64,000 nucleotides of DNA from Gigantopelta aegis (GCF_016097555.1 NC_054706.1:25932736-25996735); one strand, 5' to 3'; positions 45,380 to 57,352 are shown, numbered from the stretch's first letter. Translations and numbers: made by a program. The notes: a model not told the origin generated them from the letters alone.

Positions 45380-46137
45380 TTTCAGTGTTAGATGGTTTGA
45401 TGAACGTGCAGCTAAACATATATACTATAGGAATCAACTTGTCTTGAATTTCATTATGTACCAAAAATATGATGAGGATAGTTGGAATGGGAAAACCCCA
45501 CTGGTTCCGAGGAGGTGGTTCATGAACTACGACCCAAACATCTCAGGTGTGCATTATCGACTCATAAAATTATTAAAACATTTTTTTTTAATAAATCGGG
45601 AAACGTAGGCCTACGATTACTTCAATTGATAATGTTGGTTGGGACACTGACATTCACGTGACATTTTTAATTCAACAATTACGCACCAGTCTCCCTCCCT
45701 CAACATTTTGTAACACGCCATTTGATCTACCGCTACAAGTTACGAACGGCTCTGACAGTGTTACGTCTTTGATCTAGAACGGCCCCAATGTTGTTGATAC
45801 AAAAATCTGTCATTACAAAGGATTTTATTCCAAACGTGGGATGCCATAATAAAAAATAAAAAAAAAACCCATAATTTTAAACACCATCATCAATGCGTAA
45901 TAAGATGTCACGTAGACCGGCGTGTGCGTGCAGAATTCCAAGAGTAAAAGTAATCTGACCCCGATAGCTCTGATTGGTCAATATGCCACAGAGTACTGCG
46001 CATCAAATCATGTTCCAGTCACATGGTCTGTGACTTTCTATGAAATGAAACAGAAATTAAATAGTCGGCAATGATCATTGATTACTGTTACTATAGTGTG
46101 TACATATATACATATATAAATAACATATGCATATTCA
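45380..46137. other. Intergenic, no gene seen
   Basis: AT-rich sequence following the Polinton-like element. No exon, RNA gene or clear repeat identified. Confidence 0.4.
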
Positions 46138-46825
46138 TTAACCTCTGGCTGAAATACAAATATTTAAATGAAGTTTTATTTGATTTTTTTTTAAAGATAA
46201 AAAAAAAGAAAAATAATAGACGTAAAAAAAATACGTAGGCTTATTCCTACATACCTATTACCATTTTTTCCCCCCTTCTTTTTATTATTCCGTCTAAATT
46301 TCATTTCTTTTTTTAGTATAAAATTACACGATTGCCATTTTCGGGACCTCACGTAAGCTTTGTAGGCTAGCAGTTATCAACTAATCGAGACAATGTTACG
46401 GACTTCGCTGATTTCCATAACAAGTTCATTTATGTAGGCTACAGAAACCACTATTTAATTCAACCCCTTTTCTCTTTTTGTCATAACTATATGAACAGTA
46501 TATATAAGTTATCCTTATCAGACGTTGTGATCTATTATCTTACAAAAGTGGACTGTTTCTAATTAATAATAAATTAAATAGGCAAAGAAGTTTTGATCGG
46601 ATTGGTACGTCTTCGAAGATGTCTATTAAACCTGTGTTTTCCGATTTGTATAGCAAAGATAAGTACCAGTCATATATTAAAATCTTGCATGGACGCTCGT
46701 AACTTTTTTTTTCTGGTATTATTAAACGGATCTTTCTATCAGCTACATACGGTAAATAGTGGCAATCAATATACAAAATTATTTTACGTGCGCTGTTTGC
46801 TAAGTGTAACGTTATTTTTCACACT
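46138..46825. repeat. Segmental tandem duplication, copy 1
   Basis: Starts AACCTCTGGCTGAAATAC and shares about 650 bp with 46895-47968, including CGGACTTCGCTGATTTCC and AGTGGACTGTTTCTAATTAA. This copy lacks the SINE that interrupts copy 2. Confidence 0.9.
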
Positions 46826-46894
46826 CGTCAGATTGAAATTACGTGCGCTGTACGAGCGCGATCGCACCCGCGCACCTTAAAAGGCAAGGTCTGA

Positions 46895-47968
46895 TTAACC
46901 TCTGGCTGAAATACAAATATTTAAATGAAGTTCTATTGAATTTTTTTTAAAGATAAAAAAGAAAAATAATAGACGTAAAAAAATACCTAGGCTTATTCTT
47001 ACATACCTACCGGCCTCGGTGGCGTCGTGGCAGGCCATCGGTCTACAGGCTGGTAGGTACTGGGTTCGGATCCCAGTCGAGGCATGGAATTTTTAATCCA
47101 GATACCGACTCCAAACCCTGAGTGAGTGCTCCGCAAGGCTCAATGGGTAGGTGTAAACCACATGCACCGACCAGTGATCCATAACTGGTTCAACAAAGGC
47201 CATGGTTTGTGCTATCCTGCCTGTGGGAAGCGCAAATAAAAGATCCCTTGCTGCCTGTCGTAAAAGAGTAGCCTATGTGGCGACAGCGGGTTTCCTCTAA
47301 AAAAATCTGTGTGGTCCTTAACCATATGTCTGACGCCATATAACCGTAAATAAAAATGTGTTGAGTGCGTCGTTAAATAAAACACTTCTTTCTTTCTTTC
47401 TTACATACCTATTATCATTTCTTGTCCTTCTTTTTATTATTCCGTCTAAATTTCATTTTTTTTTTTTTAAATAAAGTAAATTACACGACTGCCCTTTTCA
47501 GGACCTCATGTAAGCTTTGTAGGCTAACAGTTATGAACTAATCGAGACAATGTTACCGACTTCGCTGATTTCCGTAACGAGTTCATTTGTGTAGGCTACA
47601 GAAGCCACTTTAATTCGATTCCTTTCTCTTTTTGTCATAACTATATGAACAGTATAAATGAGTTATCCTTATCAGACGTTGTGATCTATTATCTTACAAA
47701 AGTGGACTGTTTCTAATTAATAATAAATTAAATAGGCAAAGACGTTTTGATCGGATTGGTACGTGTTCGAAGATGTCTATTAAACCTGTGTTTTCCGATT
47801 TGTATAGCAAAGATAAGTACCAGTCATATATTAAAATCTTGCATGGACGCTAACATTTGTTTTTTGATATTAAACGAATCTTTCTATCAGCTACATAACT
47901 AAATAGTGGCAATCAATATACAAAATTATTTTACATGCACTGTTAAGTGTAACGTGCGTTATTTTCAA
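46895..47968. repeat. Segmental tandem duplication, copy 2 (interrupted by a SINE)
   Basis: The same sequence as 46138-46825, with the SINE at about 47010-47400 inserted in it. Confidence 0.9.
47010..47400 (+). mobile_element. SINE with GGCGTCGTGG head, tail type A; insertion site visible
   Basis: Head GGTGGCGTCGTGGCAGGCCA, GGGTTCGGATCCC, tail to CTTTCTTTCTTTC. TTACATACCTA is present on both sides, while duplication copy 1 has the single empty site (CTACATACCTATTACC near 46248). This proves retroposition after the duplication. Confidence 0.95.
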
Positions 47969-48359
47969 ACTTTATATATGGATGATGTACAAAACGTGTG
48001 ATCTATGAATTTGGATTTAATATGAATGAATGAATGAATTAATGAATGTTTAAAGACACCCCAGCACAAAAATACACACCGGCTATTTGGTGAGATATAG
48101 TATTTGATGTATTCGATATGAACACCATAGGCGTACGGCCTACCATTTTTGTAGGGGCGTTGGGGACAGGCTGATTTTGCCCGAATGAATTGGATTGGAT
48201 AACATATTAACGTGGCTATATTCAATCAAGGTTCAAGCACGTCTCTCCCGGGTGCAAACTCTAACTAGCCAGCTCGGGACAGAAGGGGGGAGGGGGGCGA
48301 GGGGGGCGGGTGAATTGGAAATGGACAGAATATTGGAATAGCAATTAGTAAAAAGATAT

Positions 48360-48360
<1 letters not shown>

Positions 48361-48418
<58 letters not shown>
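48361..48418. repeat. (TA)n microsatellite
   Basis: A TA run of about 58 bases. Confidence 0.95.
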
Positions 48419-48420
<2 letters not shown>

Positions 48421-48746
48421 ATTAAAAAAATTAAATTACCAAAAATGAAAAGGAATTGATTGCTCGGCCGAATATTTATATAATTTGGAGCATTTTAGAA
48501 GGACAGTCCAACATTAAATGAGAGAAAGAAGAGAGGATCGGACTAATTAATAATATAGAAAAAAGGAGTAATTTTGACATAAAATTTTGAACGAATGTCT
48601 AAAAAGTTTAAAGTCCGATCTGATGTATGTCCGCGTGAGTGGCCTCGTTAAGGCCGTTAGGGTGCACAACTTGTAGGGACGAGATCGGTTGCATCCTGTC
48701 AAGAAAACCCTTAGAGTGACGGTCATTAGATGTAGAAGGTGTAATG

Positions 48747-48955
48747 CTTGCCCGAATTAACTGAACATGCCAGAATCTGGATAACAACATTTATTCATAT
48801 TAGCATTACTACCAAATAGCTAACTAGGGTTGAAAACGAATCACTACGCATTGTTATATGGGTTACAACTAATACTAAGTAGAATGATGGAAATGCACAG
48901 TCAAAATGTTTCAGGCAAGCTAATTTTGCCCGAATATTTCTATCTTTTTTGCCCG
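48747..48955. repeat. Dispersed repeat (TTTTGCCCGAATTAA type), second copy
   Basis: CCCGAATTAACTGAACATGC, AGGGTTGAAAACGAATCACT and TTTCAGGCAAGCTAATTTTG correspond to 36045-36240. Confidence 0.7.
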
Positions 48956-48959
48956 CATA

Positions 48960-49250
48960 TGAATGAATGAATGAATGAATGAATATTTAACGACACCCCA
49001 GCACGAAAACTACATCGGCTATTGGGTGTCAAACTATGGTAATGCAAACAAATAAGGTGATGATCAACATCAATATAAAAATTCAAGATTTAAATAAAAA
49101 CAGTGTAAAGAACTGTGCAAAAATACAAATATCACAGATAGATACTGACTTTTACTCAAAATTTCAATTTGTGCTGTATTGGCCATTCTTAAAGAGAATG
49201 TTACACCCCTGCACCACGGTGAGGTTACAGCACGCGCAGGGGTGCCCGAA
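48960..49250 (-). repeat. Dispersed SINE-like repeat (TTTAACGACACCCC type), copy 2
   Basis: GAATG repeats, then CGACACCCCAGCACGAAAAC, through CACCACGGTGAGGTTACAGC; closely similar to 1597-1885. Confidence 0.8.
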
Positions 49251-49360
49251 TGTGATGATTTGCTCCAGCCCTGGGGGATGGGGGTGGGGGACAGTTGCCT
49301 CCCTTCGCCTGTCTCGTTCGCTTACGATGAACACAATACTGTTAACGTCGATTCGTCAGC

Positions 49361-49498
49361 TAAATAGAGAATACTACATGAGTGGACATTAGATACTATC
49401 CTACAAATTGTTTAAAAACGCTGTCACTCGTTGGATATGTTTTTAAACAACGAGTTGGTATCTAACGGACACGAATGTAGTATTCTATTTCTTACATA
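49361..49498. repeat. Foldback element
   Basis: AAATAGAGAATACTACATG and ATTAGATAC and GTTTAAAAAC on the left are mirrored by GTTTTTAAAC, GTATCTAAC and GTAGTATTCTATTT on the right. Confidence 0.8.
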
Positions 49499-49907
49499 TT
49501 TTCAGAAAAGACTTTTAAAATAAATTTAAACGCCTTTTCCAACTAAAACCGATGCACTGCCCTAGCGTCACCGAGAAGTCAATTTCTGGTTAACTTGTAC
49601 GTCACATCTAGTGATCGATTTCTACTGTGCTTATCCATTGGATGGTATGACATTGGTGACCTGGTCATCACCCAGGTGCAGTCTGTCGTATGTCTGTCAT
49701 ATATTATCTCACGTATTGGTGTTAACAAGTATGAGTTATCAAAAATAATAAATAATGTTCACACCAACGGGTGTGTACGAAAGCGTTTTACTTCAATCAG
49801 TATATTGGGTTCCAAGTCCCGACTCGAAGACACAAATTCAAATTGTATTGTTGACAGCTGAAGATTCTTAAAACATAATCGACATTTACAAAAAAAGGAG
49901 AGAAGTT

Positions 49908-50205
49908 TGTTTTGTGTAACGACACCACTAGAGCAAATTTATTTATTAATCATCGGCTATTGGATGTCACACATTTGGTAACTTTGGCATATAGACTTAG
50001 AAAAAAAAACCGCTATATGTTTTCCATTAGTAGTAAAGGATTTTTTATACATACTATCAGGATAGCACATATCACGGCCTTTGATATACCAGTCGTGGTG
50101 CACTGGCTAGAACGAGAAATAGGCCAATGGCCACCAGCGGGGATCGACCCCAGACCGACAGCGCATCAACCGAGGACTGTACCACTGGGCTACGCCACGC
50201 CCCCT
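49908..50205 (-). mobile_element. tRNA-headed SINE (tail type B), reverse
   Basis: GACACCACTAGAGCAAATTT through the reverse head GTACCACTGGGCTACGCCAC, nearly full length. Confidence 0.85.
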
Positions 50206-50209
50206 ACAG

Positions 50210-51090
50210 TTAAAACAGTAGTGTGATTTAGAGAGCTCCGGTTTGTTAATACAACTTACCTCGTTGCTATCACCATGGTGATAAAGTTAATTATAAGTGG
50301 TTAGGGTTGTTCCAATGATCGATTAGAATCGAAAATTTATTGGTTTGGCTCTCCCAATGTGTTGATCGATTATAAAAATCCATAATCGATTGTGTCACGC
50401 GAGCATTTTAGTTGTAATTGTTGTTCTAGTTTATACGATGGAATTAATGCGGAGCGCATCGGATAATGTTTTACGTGCGCATATACCACTAAGGTTTCGC
50501 AAACTCCTGTTACGGGATTAATCTCTGGCATAGCCAGTGACTAATTTCGTAGGGGTGGGGGGTGGGGGGGGGGGGGGGGGGGGAGTAAGTTTGAGGTGGA
50601 CGGAATTTGGAATAAAATTTAGAAGTTGTAGAATTAATGCAAATATAATGGTGTTGATGTTTGTTTTAACAGGGTACAATATTTCACGAGAACAGTTGTT
50701 CTGTTCGTGTGTTGGTTACGCAATTTTAAAATCACGAGAACCGCCAATCGGTTACGTGGTGAATACTTACATTCTAAAATTAAAAGTACCACATATGAGT
50801 AAAGAAAGTGGAAATCAATTTATGTTTTTAAATACATTTGAACCACCACTTTAGCACAGAACCGTAGTTCAAGTGTTTTAGTATTAGGTAACTCTATTCA
50901 CTTAACCGAACAATCGGTTACCTAAGTAAACATCACGTGAACTGTCTTCCTGTTACATAATCTTTTGAAATATTGTCCCCTGTTTTTATGTGTGCAAAAA
51001 TTAAATAGTTACGAGTATTAAGGGTAAAATTAGCCATTTGTAAGGTCTAGATCCCATTGAACCTCACAATAGGTGCCTGGTCCCTATTAT
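50210..51090. other. No gene; dispersed repeat with G homopolymer
   Basis: 50470-50620 is a copy of the ATATACCACTAAGGTTTCGC / GTGGACGGAATTTGG repeat with a G run at 50551-50583. The open frame across it is not convincing. Confidence 0.5.
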
Positions 51091-51094
51091 TATT

Positions 51095-51345
51095 ATTTTC
51101 CGTTCCAACCAGTGGTCCACAACTGGTTCATCAAAGGCCGTGGTATGTGCTGTCCTGTCTTTGGAAAAGTGAATATAAAAGACCCCTTGCTGCTTATCGG
51201 AAAGAGTAACCTATGTGGCGGCAGCGGGTTTCCTCTAAAGAAATATGTCAGAATGACCATATGTTTGACGTCCAATAGCCGATGATAAGACAAAAACCAA
51301 TGTGCTCTAGAGGCGTCGTTAAATAAAACAAATTTTACTTTTTGG
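51095..51345 (+). mobile_element. SINE, 5'-truncated (tail type B)
   Basis: Body CCACAACTGGTTCATCAAAG and tail TTGACGTCCAATAGCCGATG, ending GTCGTTAAATAAAACAAA. Confidence 0.8.
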
Positions 51346-51754
51346 TCCCTATTATTTAAATCCTTCTTATGTTCATATAGTTCTATCCGACTGTGTAATC
51401 GAAAGTTAATCGGTCGGTGCGAACCGATTATAACCAATGATCGATGATGGAATTCCAACTGATTTCCAAGACAACAAGTGGTGCACAGATGTTGAACTGA
51501 TTTATTAAGTCAGCCTAATAGTCTCGTACCAATGAATCGATTTTTATATTATAACAGGGTTAGTGTATAGAATTAAAGTATTTTACTAACAGACATAATT
51601 ATAAGCAGGTTGCAAACTAGCACTTGATTAATAAGAGTCACAAACGGTCACACGTTTTCATGAAGGCAAACTGCATACACCAAGTCCCTGTCTTGGATTT
51701 GAACCACGTCGGTGGATACATTCAACTGATATTCCACACTAATAATTTATTATA

Positions 51755-51985
51755 ATGCACCAATTTAATATAATCCAGCCAGTGCACCACAACTGATCAA
51801 ATGCCGTGGTATGAGCTCTCATGTCTGTGGGAAAGTGCATACAAAAGATCCCTTGCTTCATTAGGAAAAATGTAGCGGGTTTTCTCTGATGACTACGTGT
51901 CAGAATTACCAAATATTTGACATCCAGTAGCCGATTATTAATTAATCAATGCGCTCTAATGGCGTCGTTAAACAAAACAAACTTT
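51755..51985 (+). mobile_element. SINE, 5'-truncated (tail type B)
   Basis: CAGCCAGTGCACCACAACTG, GAAAGTGCATACAAAAGATC, then tail TGACATCCAGTAGCCGATTA and GTCGTTAAACAAAACAAAC. Confidence 0.8.
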
Positions 51986-52192
51986 TAACTGTATTGGACA
52001 AAACTCTCTGGCAAAGTCTAGGATTGTGTCCACGACAGACGTGCTTGAACAGTTCTCTGATGAAAGCATTCCACAAGTTTCCACACATACACCATCACTT
52101 TTCATTGGAAACCGCCCACAAAAATGATAGTCTTCCACTTGAGTGAACACCCGGGCGATTAAAGATACTGTCCCGAATTAGCTGCTATTGTA

Positions 52193-52515
52193 AGAGGGGC
52201 TGGACGTAGCCCAATGGTACAGCACTCGCTCGATGCGCGGTCGGTGTGGGATCGATCCCCGTCAGTGGGCCCATTGGGCTATTTCTCATTCCAGCCAGTG
52301 CTCCACGACTGGTACATCAATGGCCGTGATATGTGCTATCCTGTCTGGGATGGTGCATATAAAATATCCCTTGCTGCTAATCGAACAGAGTAGCCCATGA
52401 AGTGGAGATAGCTGGTTTCCTCTCTCAATATCTGTGTGGTCCTTAACCATGTGTCTGACGCCATATAACCATAAATAAAATGTGTTGAGTGCGTCGTTAA
52501 CCCCCCCTTTTTTTT
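52193..52515 (+). mobile_element. tRNA-headed SINE (tail type A), full length
   Basis: Head GGACGTAGCCCAATGGTACA, GGGATCGATCCCCGTCAG, body and tail ATGTGTCTGACGCCATATAA; the end has a C/T homopolymer (CCCCCCC then T run) in place of the usual CTTCC repeats. Confidence 0.85.
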
Positions 52516-53244
52516 TTGCTATTGTAAGACCAGTAGAGCCGTGTTTTAACGACTAGTATTATTTATAACTCAAACATGTCACTCAATACAAGGATAACCA
52601 GTTTTATCATCAATTAGAGGCTTTTGTAGGACATATCGCTGGCACTATGATTTGCGAGATCTCCTGCGATATTCTCCTACAAGATATCGCTACTTTTGTT
52701 ACGAAAAACCACTGACACAGGTATAATAATCACTTTGAAGTATCCATGACGGTCAATGTCGATCACTATAATTGACTTCCCATGGTAATGCGCAAAACAG
52801 TAATAATGTACAAAACCAAACCAAAACTAAATAAAAAAGTAACTAAATACAGGTACGTCAGTTTTATTGAATATTAAAGAATTTGGAATTTGGCAGTAAT
52901 GCTGGAATTGCTATAGATGGCTATGGAAAAACAACCACCGATATAGGTATAATAATAATCACTTATAAGTATTCACGAAGATCAATGTCAGTCGCTTTAC
53001 TTGACTTCCCATGGCCATGCACATCTTCCTAGAGCTTGTCCCCAGACAGTGTTGGGTGGACAGCGGTGAAGAAACGCCCTCTCGTTCGAACACTGGTAAA
53101 AGCGACCTGGGTTCGTGGAGTGAGGGAGAAATCTATACACACCAGGAAGGCATTTATCTGAAAATAAATTGTAAACAAATGGTATGGTATAATGTAAACA
53201 TCAAAAAGCTTCAAAAGTTGCATAATCAGGGACAGGTATAAACT

Positions 53245-53465
53245 ACATATATTCAGGAATCGGGAAAAGGGTGTGATACATATATACAGGAAATATGTAT
53301 TATCAGAAAATATGTATAATTCCTGAAAATTTCAGGAAATATGTGTAATGTCTGATTCACTCAGGAAATATGTGTAATTCATGAAAATTCCAGGAATTAT
53401 ACATATTTCCTGAAATCTGATGATGAAAATTATACATATTTCCTGAAATCGTTCTGGTGAGAAAA
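53245..53465. repeat. Iteron cluster (CAGGAAATATGTGTAAT) in both orientations
   Basis: At least seven copies of a CAGGAAATATGTRTAAT-like motif; the first ones are forward, the later ones reverse (ATTATACATATTTCCTGAAA). They lie directly beyond the 3' end of the integrase-like pseudogene. Confidence 0.8.
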
Positions 53466-53520
53466 CCAATTGTATTTAAAGAGTAATTAGTTCTCATTTT
53501 CAGGAAGGAGTGAATTGCAC

Positions 53521-54060
53521 TCAGGATAGTTTATTTGTACACGGCAGTGTTGAGTGACACCTAGAGTTGTACTGCATCTTGGCCTTGAAACACCGGCAAC
53601 GATTAGTTTGACAACGCTTGGAACCTGCACAGTTGCACTTGGTAAAACCCTGCCCACCACAGTTTAGAGTCAAGTTGAACAGCTTGGTGGAGAGAAATGG
53701 TTTTCTCTGTGTTGAAGTCATCTGTAGAATACATCTTGGTAGCACAGACACACACACACACACACAGACACACACACACACACATCAATTTGGTTGCGTG
53801 AATATTTACCACTGAGAGTGCCACCTTTCACAGCAATACTGTACAAGTCATTGTCACTACATTCAGTCACAACGCCGATGATATTCCGTGGGTCAGTTCT
53901 ACCTCTGTCAACATGGGGGATAGGTATAGTCACATTGTCGCCGACTTGTACGGGTGCAAAGATACGCTTACTTCTTTTCACCATGCGTTCAGCTTGCATC
54001 GTTTGGGCTTCATTAGCTCTCTTTCGATGTATCTGAATCGCTTCTTGGCAAGAGGAGACA
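53521..54060 (-). pseudogene. SCAND3/KRBA2-like integrase C-terminal fragment, split by a microsatellite
   Basis: The - strand frame reads EAIQIHRKRANEAQTMQAER, then RIFAPVQVGDNVTIPIPHVD and RGRTDPRNIIGVVTECSDND up to KYSRNQID. There a TG/CA microsatellite (53749-53783) interrupts the protein. A second frame continues to a Cys-rich end (CNCAGSKRCQTNRCRCF). This layout resembles the C-terminus of invertebrate SCAND3/KRAB-A2-like proteins, which derive from integrase-bearing DNA transposons. The catalytic core is not present in the window. The frame change across the repeat suggests it is dead. Confidence 0.65.
53749..53783. repeat. (CA)n microsatellite inside the integrase-like fragment
   Basis: A CACACA run with one interruption. 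It encodes the Cys/Val repeats in the overlapping frames. Confidence 0.95.
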
Positions 54061-54774
54061 CATATATATGGCCAGTTGTTGATTCTGGGGGAAGATTGGT
54101 ATGTAAATAACTTTTGTTACATTTCAACACTGCAGATGCCATTTTTCTATACGTTGCACGCCCTTCCTGATAGTCCGGGATCCATAAACCTCAAAGACCA
54201 CAAAAATTGGTTAAATCTGACTTTACACATTACACTTTTATTTTGTGGGGTGTTTTTTTGTTGTTGTTTTGTCATAAAATTGTTACAAAAGTTAGAATTG
54301 TAACATAAATTATGGCTTTTTTTCTCTTTTTTCCCCATCTCCGTAGTAATCAAGATTACCTTTATTTATAATCCTTGGTAGACCTGGGGTTACGAACAGA
54401 TTTGTTAACTTGCCCATGGGAATATGCCTTTAAGATTTGGAATCATTGAATTTACCATTAGTCTGTCATCTTGTGTAGACCTGAATTACATTTTCAAATT
54501 GTAGGGAGAAACCTTGATATAGGCATTTTGCCTGTTGGCCAATCCCCAACCAGCATTATAATTGTGAATAAATATTGTTTAAACCAAAAATTATGGTTAC
54601 AATTATACAGGTACTATGCAATATTTTGGTACTAAAATGAGAAAAATATAAATTGATTATTTTCCTCCATACATAAAATTATATATGTTACTTTTGAATG
54701 TACATTAATAACAGGTAAAAGCTAGCCATTAAAACCACTGAGCTGGACAGACAGCCCAGATTAAAAAAAGATCT

Positions 54775-54887
54775 GGCCCTAATTCATAAAGGTCTCTTAG
54801 GCTCTGCTAGACAACAAAACATCCTCTTTGCAAGTCTTTTAGCACTGCGAGATAGCAAAGTTGCGAGAGTATAATGAATTAGGCCCC
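54775..54887. mobile_element. Short MITE with GGCCCTAATTCAT ends
   Basis: GGCCCTAATTCATAAAGG at the left and AATGAATTAGGCCC at the right form inverted termini; about 113 bp. Confidence 0.75.
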
Positions 54888-55550
54888 TGTTCTATTAGTT
54901 ATTCCTATAAATGTAGCAGTCTACAGATTGCTGTATGGTGTTCAAAATACTACCTCTAAGATAAGGTGGTAGAAACATCTTGTTTTGTTTTTCAATAGAT
55001 TTGGTGATTTATTTTATTATTATTATTATTTTATTATAAATAGCCGTATAATATTTATTTGAATAAAACACTGAATGTTTATGTTGTAATAACAGAAAGC
55101 ATTTTGGTGTGTAGCTCATTACGAATCTGCATTTTATTTTATACTTTTAATTTTTAAAGCCTTTATCTGCTTCAATAAATAAAAGATCGACCTGTAATCT
55201 CATATTTCCGCTGACATTACTCACTAGCTTGTAAATATGAACATGCTCATGCATACGACACTTTACCATACGTTCAGGTTTTGATAATTATAAAATAAGA
55301 AATCTCCAGTTTTGTTAACGTTTCTACGGATTGTGTGCTTTTGATCAATTTAGGTGCCTGTAAAAATGTAAAAATCATTAACTGGGAAGGTGAAAGTTAA
55401 CAACAACATGGATAAACTTCAGTTTTTTCTGCTCGGTGTCAGTACTTCTGCTTGTCAAACTGGGAAAGTAAATAGATGGTATGTGATGTAATTGCTATTT
55501 TTTTTAGGAAATCTCAAATGCCCCGATTCAATCCACGATTCATCAAAAAT

Positions 55551-55592
55551 CAGGATGTACACGCATATATGGTCATTGACCACATATATGCG
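55551..55592. repeat. Perfect-stem hairpin
   Basis: ACACGCATATATG and CATATATGCGTGT are exact reverse complements, separated by a short GTCATTGACCA-type loop that itself can pair. Confidence 0.85.
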
Positions 55593-55825
55593 TGTATGCT
55601 GCTTTCTATAATATTGGTCATATTCGCAATCGTAATCGACTACTTTCAATTTTCTTGTAATCGTAATCGTAATCGTGACATTCTTAAGTAATCGTAATCG
55701 TTACCTTTCGTCAAGTAATCGCCTCATCTCTGATGGTCATGAATGTTGTTTGCAAGGTTTGGTTTCCAACAAAGCAGACCACCCAGCTGTTTACTCTGAA
55801 GGTCTGTTCAGACAAATAAATAGGA

Positions 55826-56125
55826 GGGCGGGACGTAGCCTAGTGGTAAAATGCTCGTTTGATGCGCGGTCGGTCTAGGATCGATCCCCGTCGGTGGGCC
55901 TATTGGGCTATTTCTCGCTCTAGCCAGTGCACCACGACTGGTATATCAAAGGCCGTGGTATGTGCTATGCTGTCTGAGGGATGGTGCATATAAAAGATCC
56001 CTTGCTACTGATGGAAAAATGTAGCGGGTTTCATCTCTGTGACATAATGATCATATGTTTAACATTCAATAGGCGATTATTAATACATCAATGTGCTCTA
56101 GTGGTGTCGTTAAACAAAACAAACT
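55826..56125 (+). mobile_element. tRNA-headed SINE (tail type B), full length
   Basis: Head GGACGTAGCCTAGTGGTAAA, GGATCGATCCCCGTCGG, body GAGGGATGGTGCATATAAAA, tail TTAACATTCAATAGGCGATT and GTCGTTAAACAAAACAAAC. Confidence 0.9.
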
Positions 56126-56283
56126 AACAAATAAATAGCAAACCAAAAGTATGTGCGGAGTCAGGTCCGCCAAAATATCAAGCCCTTTGGCTCTCGAACT
56201 ATGAATACTGTAGATTCCCCCTTTAAACGTTGCACCCCCTCTCTAGAAAAAGCCTTCATCCGCCCCTGTTTCTTGTTACTTAC

Positions 56284-56471
56284 CTCCACATGGTTCTGTA
56301 TGGCACGTGCCATTCCTGTATTCAATATCCACGATCGTTGTAGGGTGGTCGTCATAACACCTGTATCTATATCGTAGATTTTCTATATAGCCCGATCCGC
56401 CACAGAGCAGCGAACACTCGACACCAGGACGGGTACTAGTCATCCACCCAGACCAAGGAAAAGATGGCCCC
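56284..56471 (-). CDS. Orphan thrombospondin type-1-like domain exon
   Basis: On the - strand an acceptor-like ATTTCAAAG precedes FPWSGWMTSTRPGVECSLLC, then GGSGYIENLRYRYRCYDDHP and RNGTCHTEPCG, and a strong donor GGAG|GTAAGTAAC closes it. The WSxW, CSxxCGG, RxRxC and C...PC pattern is that of an extracellular TSP1 repeat. Entry phase 2 and exit phase 1 are consistent with one 188-base exon. No other exon of this gene is evident within the window, so it is either part of a large-intron gene on the - strand or an isolated remnant. Confidence 0.6.
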
Positions 56472-56689
56472 CTTTGAAATAACAAGACTCTTCAACCTAG
56501 TGAAATTTATCATATTTATCCACATCATTTATCTTTTGAAGGTATCGGCCTCAAGTCATTTGAGCAGTATTTGTGTAATATTTCTCTCCCAACCCCACTC
56601 TCTCTCGTCTTCCTCCTTCTCTCTATAGTACTTCGCATGCATAATCGGAGGTGAAATGAGTTAGGTTATCTCTCTCTCTCTCTCATCCA

Positions 56690-57352
56690 CCACATAGTGG
56701 GGGGTCCTGTGGTGGATAGAGATGCCGCCCCACACCATGACGCTGCCACCACCGAAACGGTGACGTTGTCTAACGTTAACGTCAGCGAAGCGCTCCCCAG
56801 GACGTCTGTAGACACGAACCCGACCGTCGTTGAACTGGAGACTAAACCTGGACTCATCAGTGAACATCACTCGACCCCACTGAACACGTCGCCACCGCAG
56901 ATGAAGCGTGCACCAGTGATGTCTGGCCGTTCTGTGACGTGGTAGGAGTGGTGGTCGAACAGCCTGGCGACAGCAGCGTAGATTATTGGCTCTCAGACGA
57001 TTGCGTATGGTTTGATCAGACACTCGAGTTCCAGTCGCAGTCCGCAGATTGTCACGTAATCGGCGTGCAGTGGTTGTGCGTTGATGTAGAGCCATATTAG
57101 TGATGTAGCGGTCCTCTCTATTTGTAGTGTTTCGGGGTCTTCCCGAACGTGGACAATTTCGAACAGAATTCGTTGCTTGGTACCGTTGCCACAGTCGGCC
57201 AACGACACTCTGACACTAACACCAAGTCTCATTGCAACATTTCTTTGCGTATTGCCAACCTGAAGCCAAGCAATAGCCCTTCCTCGATCTTCGATAGTCA
57301 GTTGACGTCGTACCATTGTCGAATTTGGAGTGTGCACCGTACACGAACTCAA
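56690..57352 (-). pseudogene. Tc1/mariner transposase, truncated and frameshifted
   Basis: From 57352 leftward the N-terminal helix-turn-helix is visible (LTIEDRGRAIAWLQVGNTQR, NVAMRLGVS), followed by at least one frame break near 57200. The downstream frame has the second DNA-binding part (RTTTARRLRDNLRTATG, RVSDQTIRNRLR) and the first catalytic Asp block (VMFTDESRFSLQ, FGGGSVMVWGGIS). The frame then ends in a CT microsatellite near 56690, so the second and third catalytic acids are missing. Inactive. Confidence 0.85.

Larger units (their letters stand above)
54200..55825. other. Intergenic, no gene seen
   Basis: AT-rich, with one MITE (54775) and a palindrome (55551). Repeats of CGTAATCG occur at 55625-55720. 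Confidence 0.5.

Noticed and set aside
55826..55900. Possible tRNA gene (A-box and B-box-like motifs); similar heads at 1963, 10038, 17130 and 52193
   Set aside because: All are followed by the common SINE body and tail, and the sequences do not close into a full cloverleaf with an acceptor stem. They are SINE heads.
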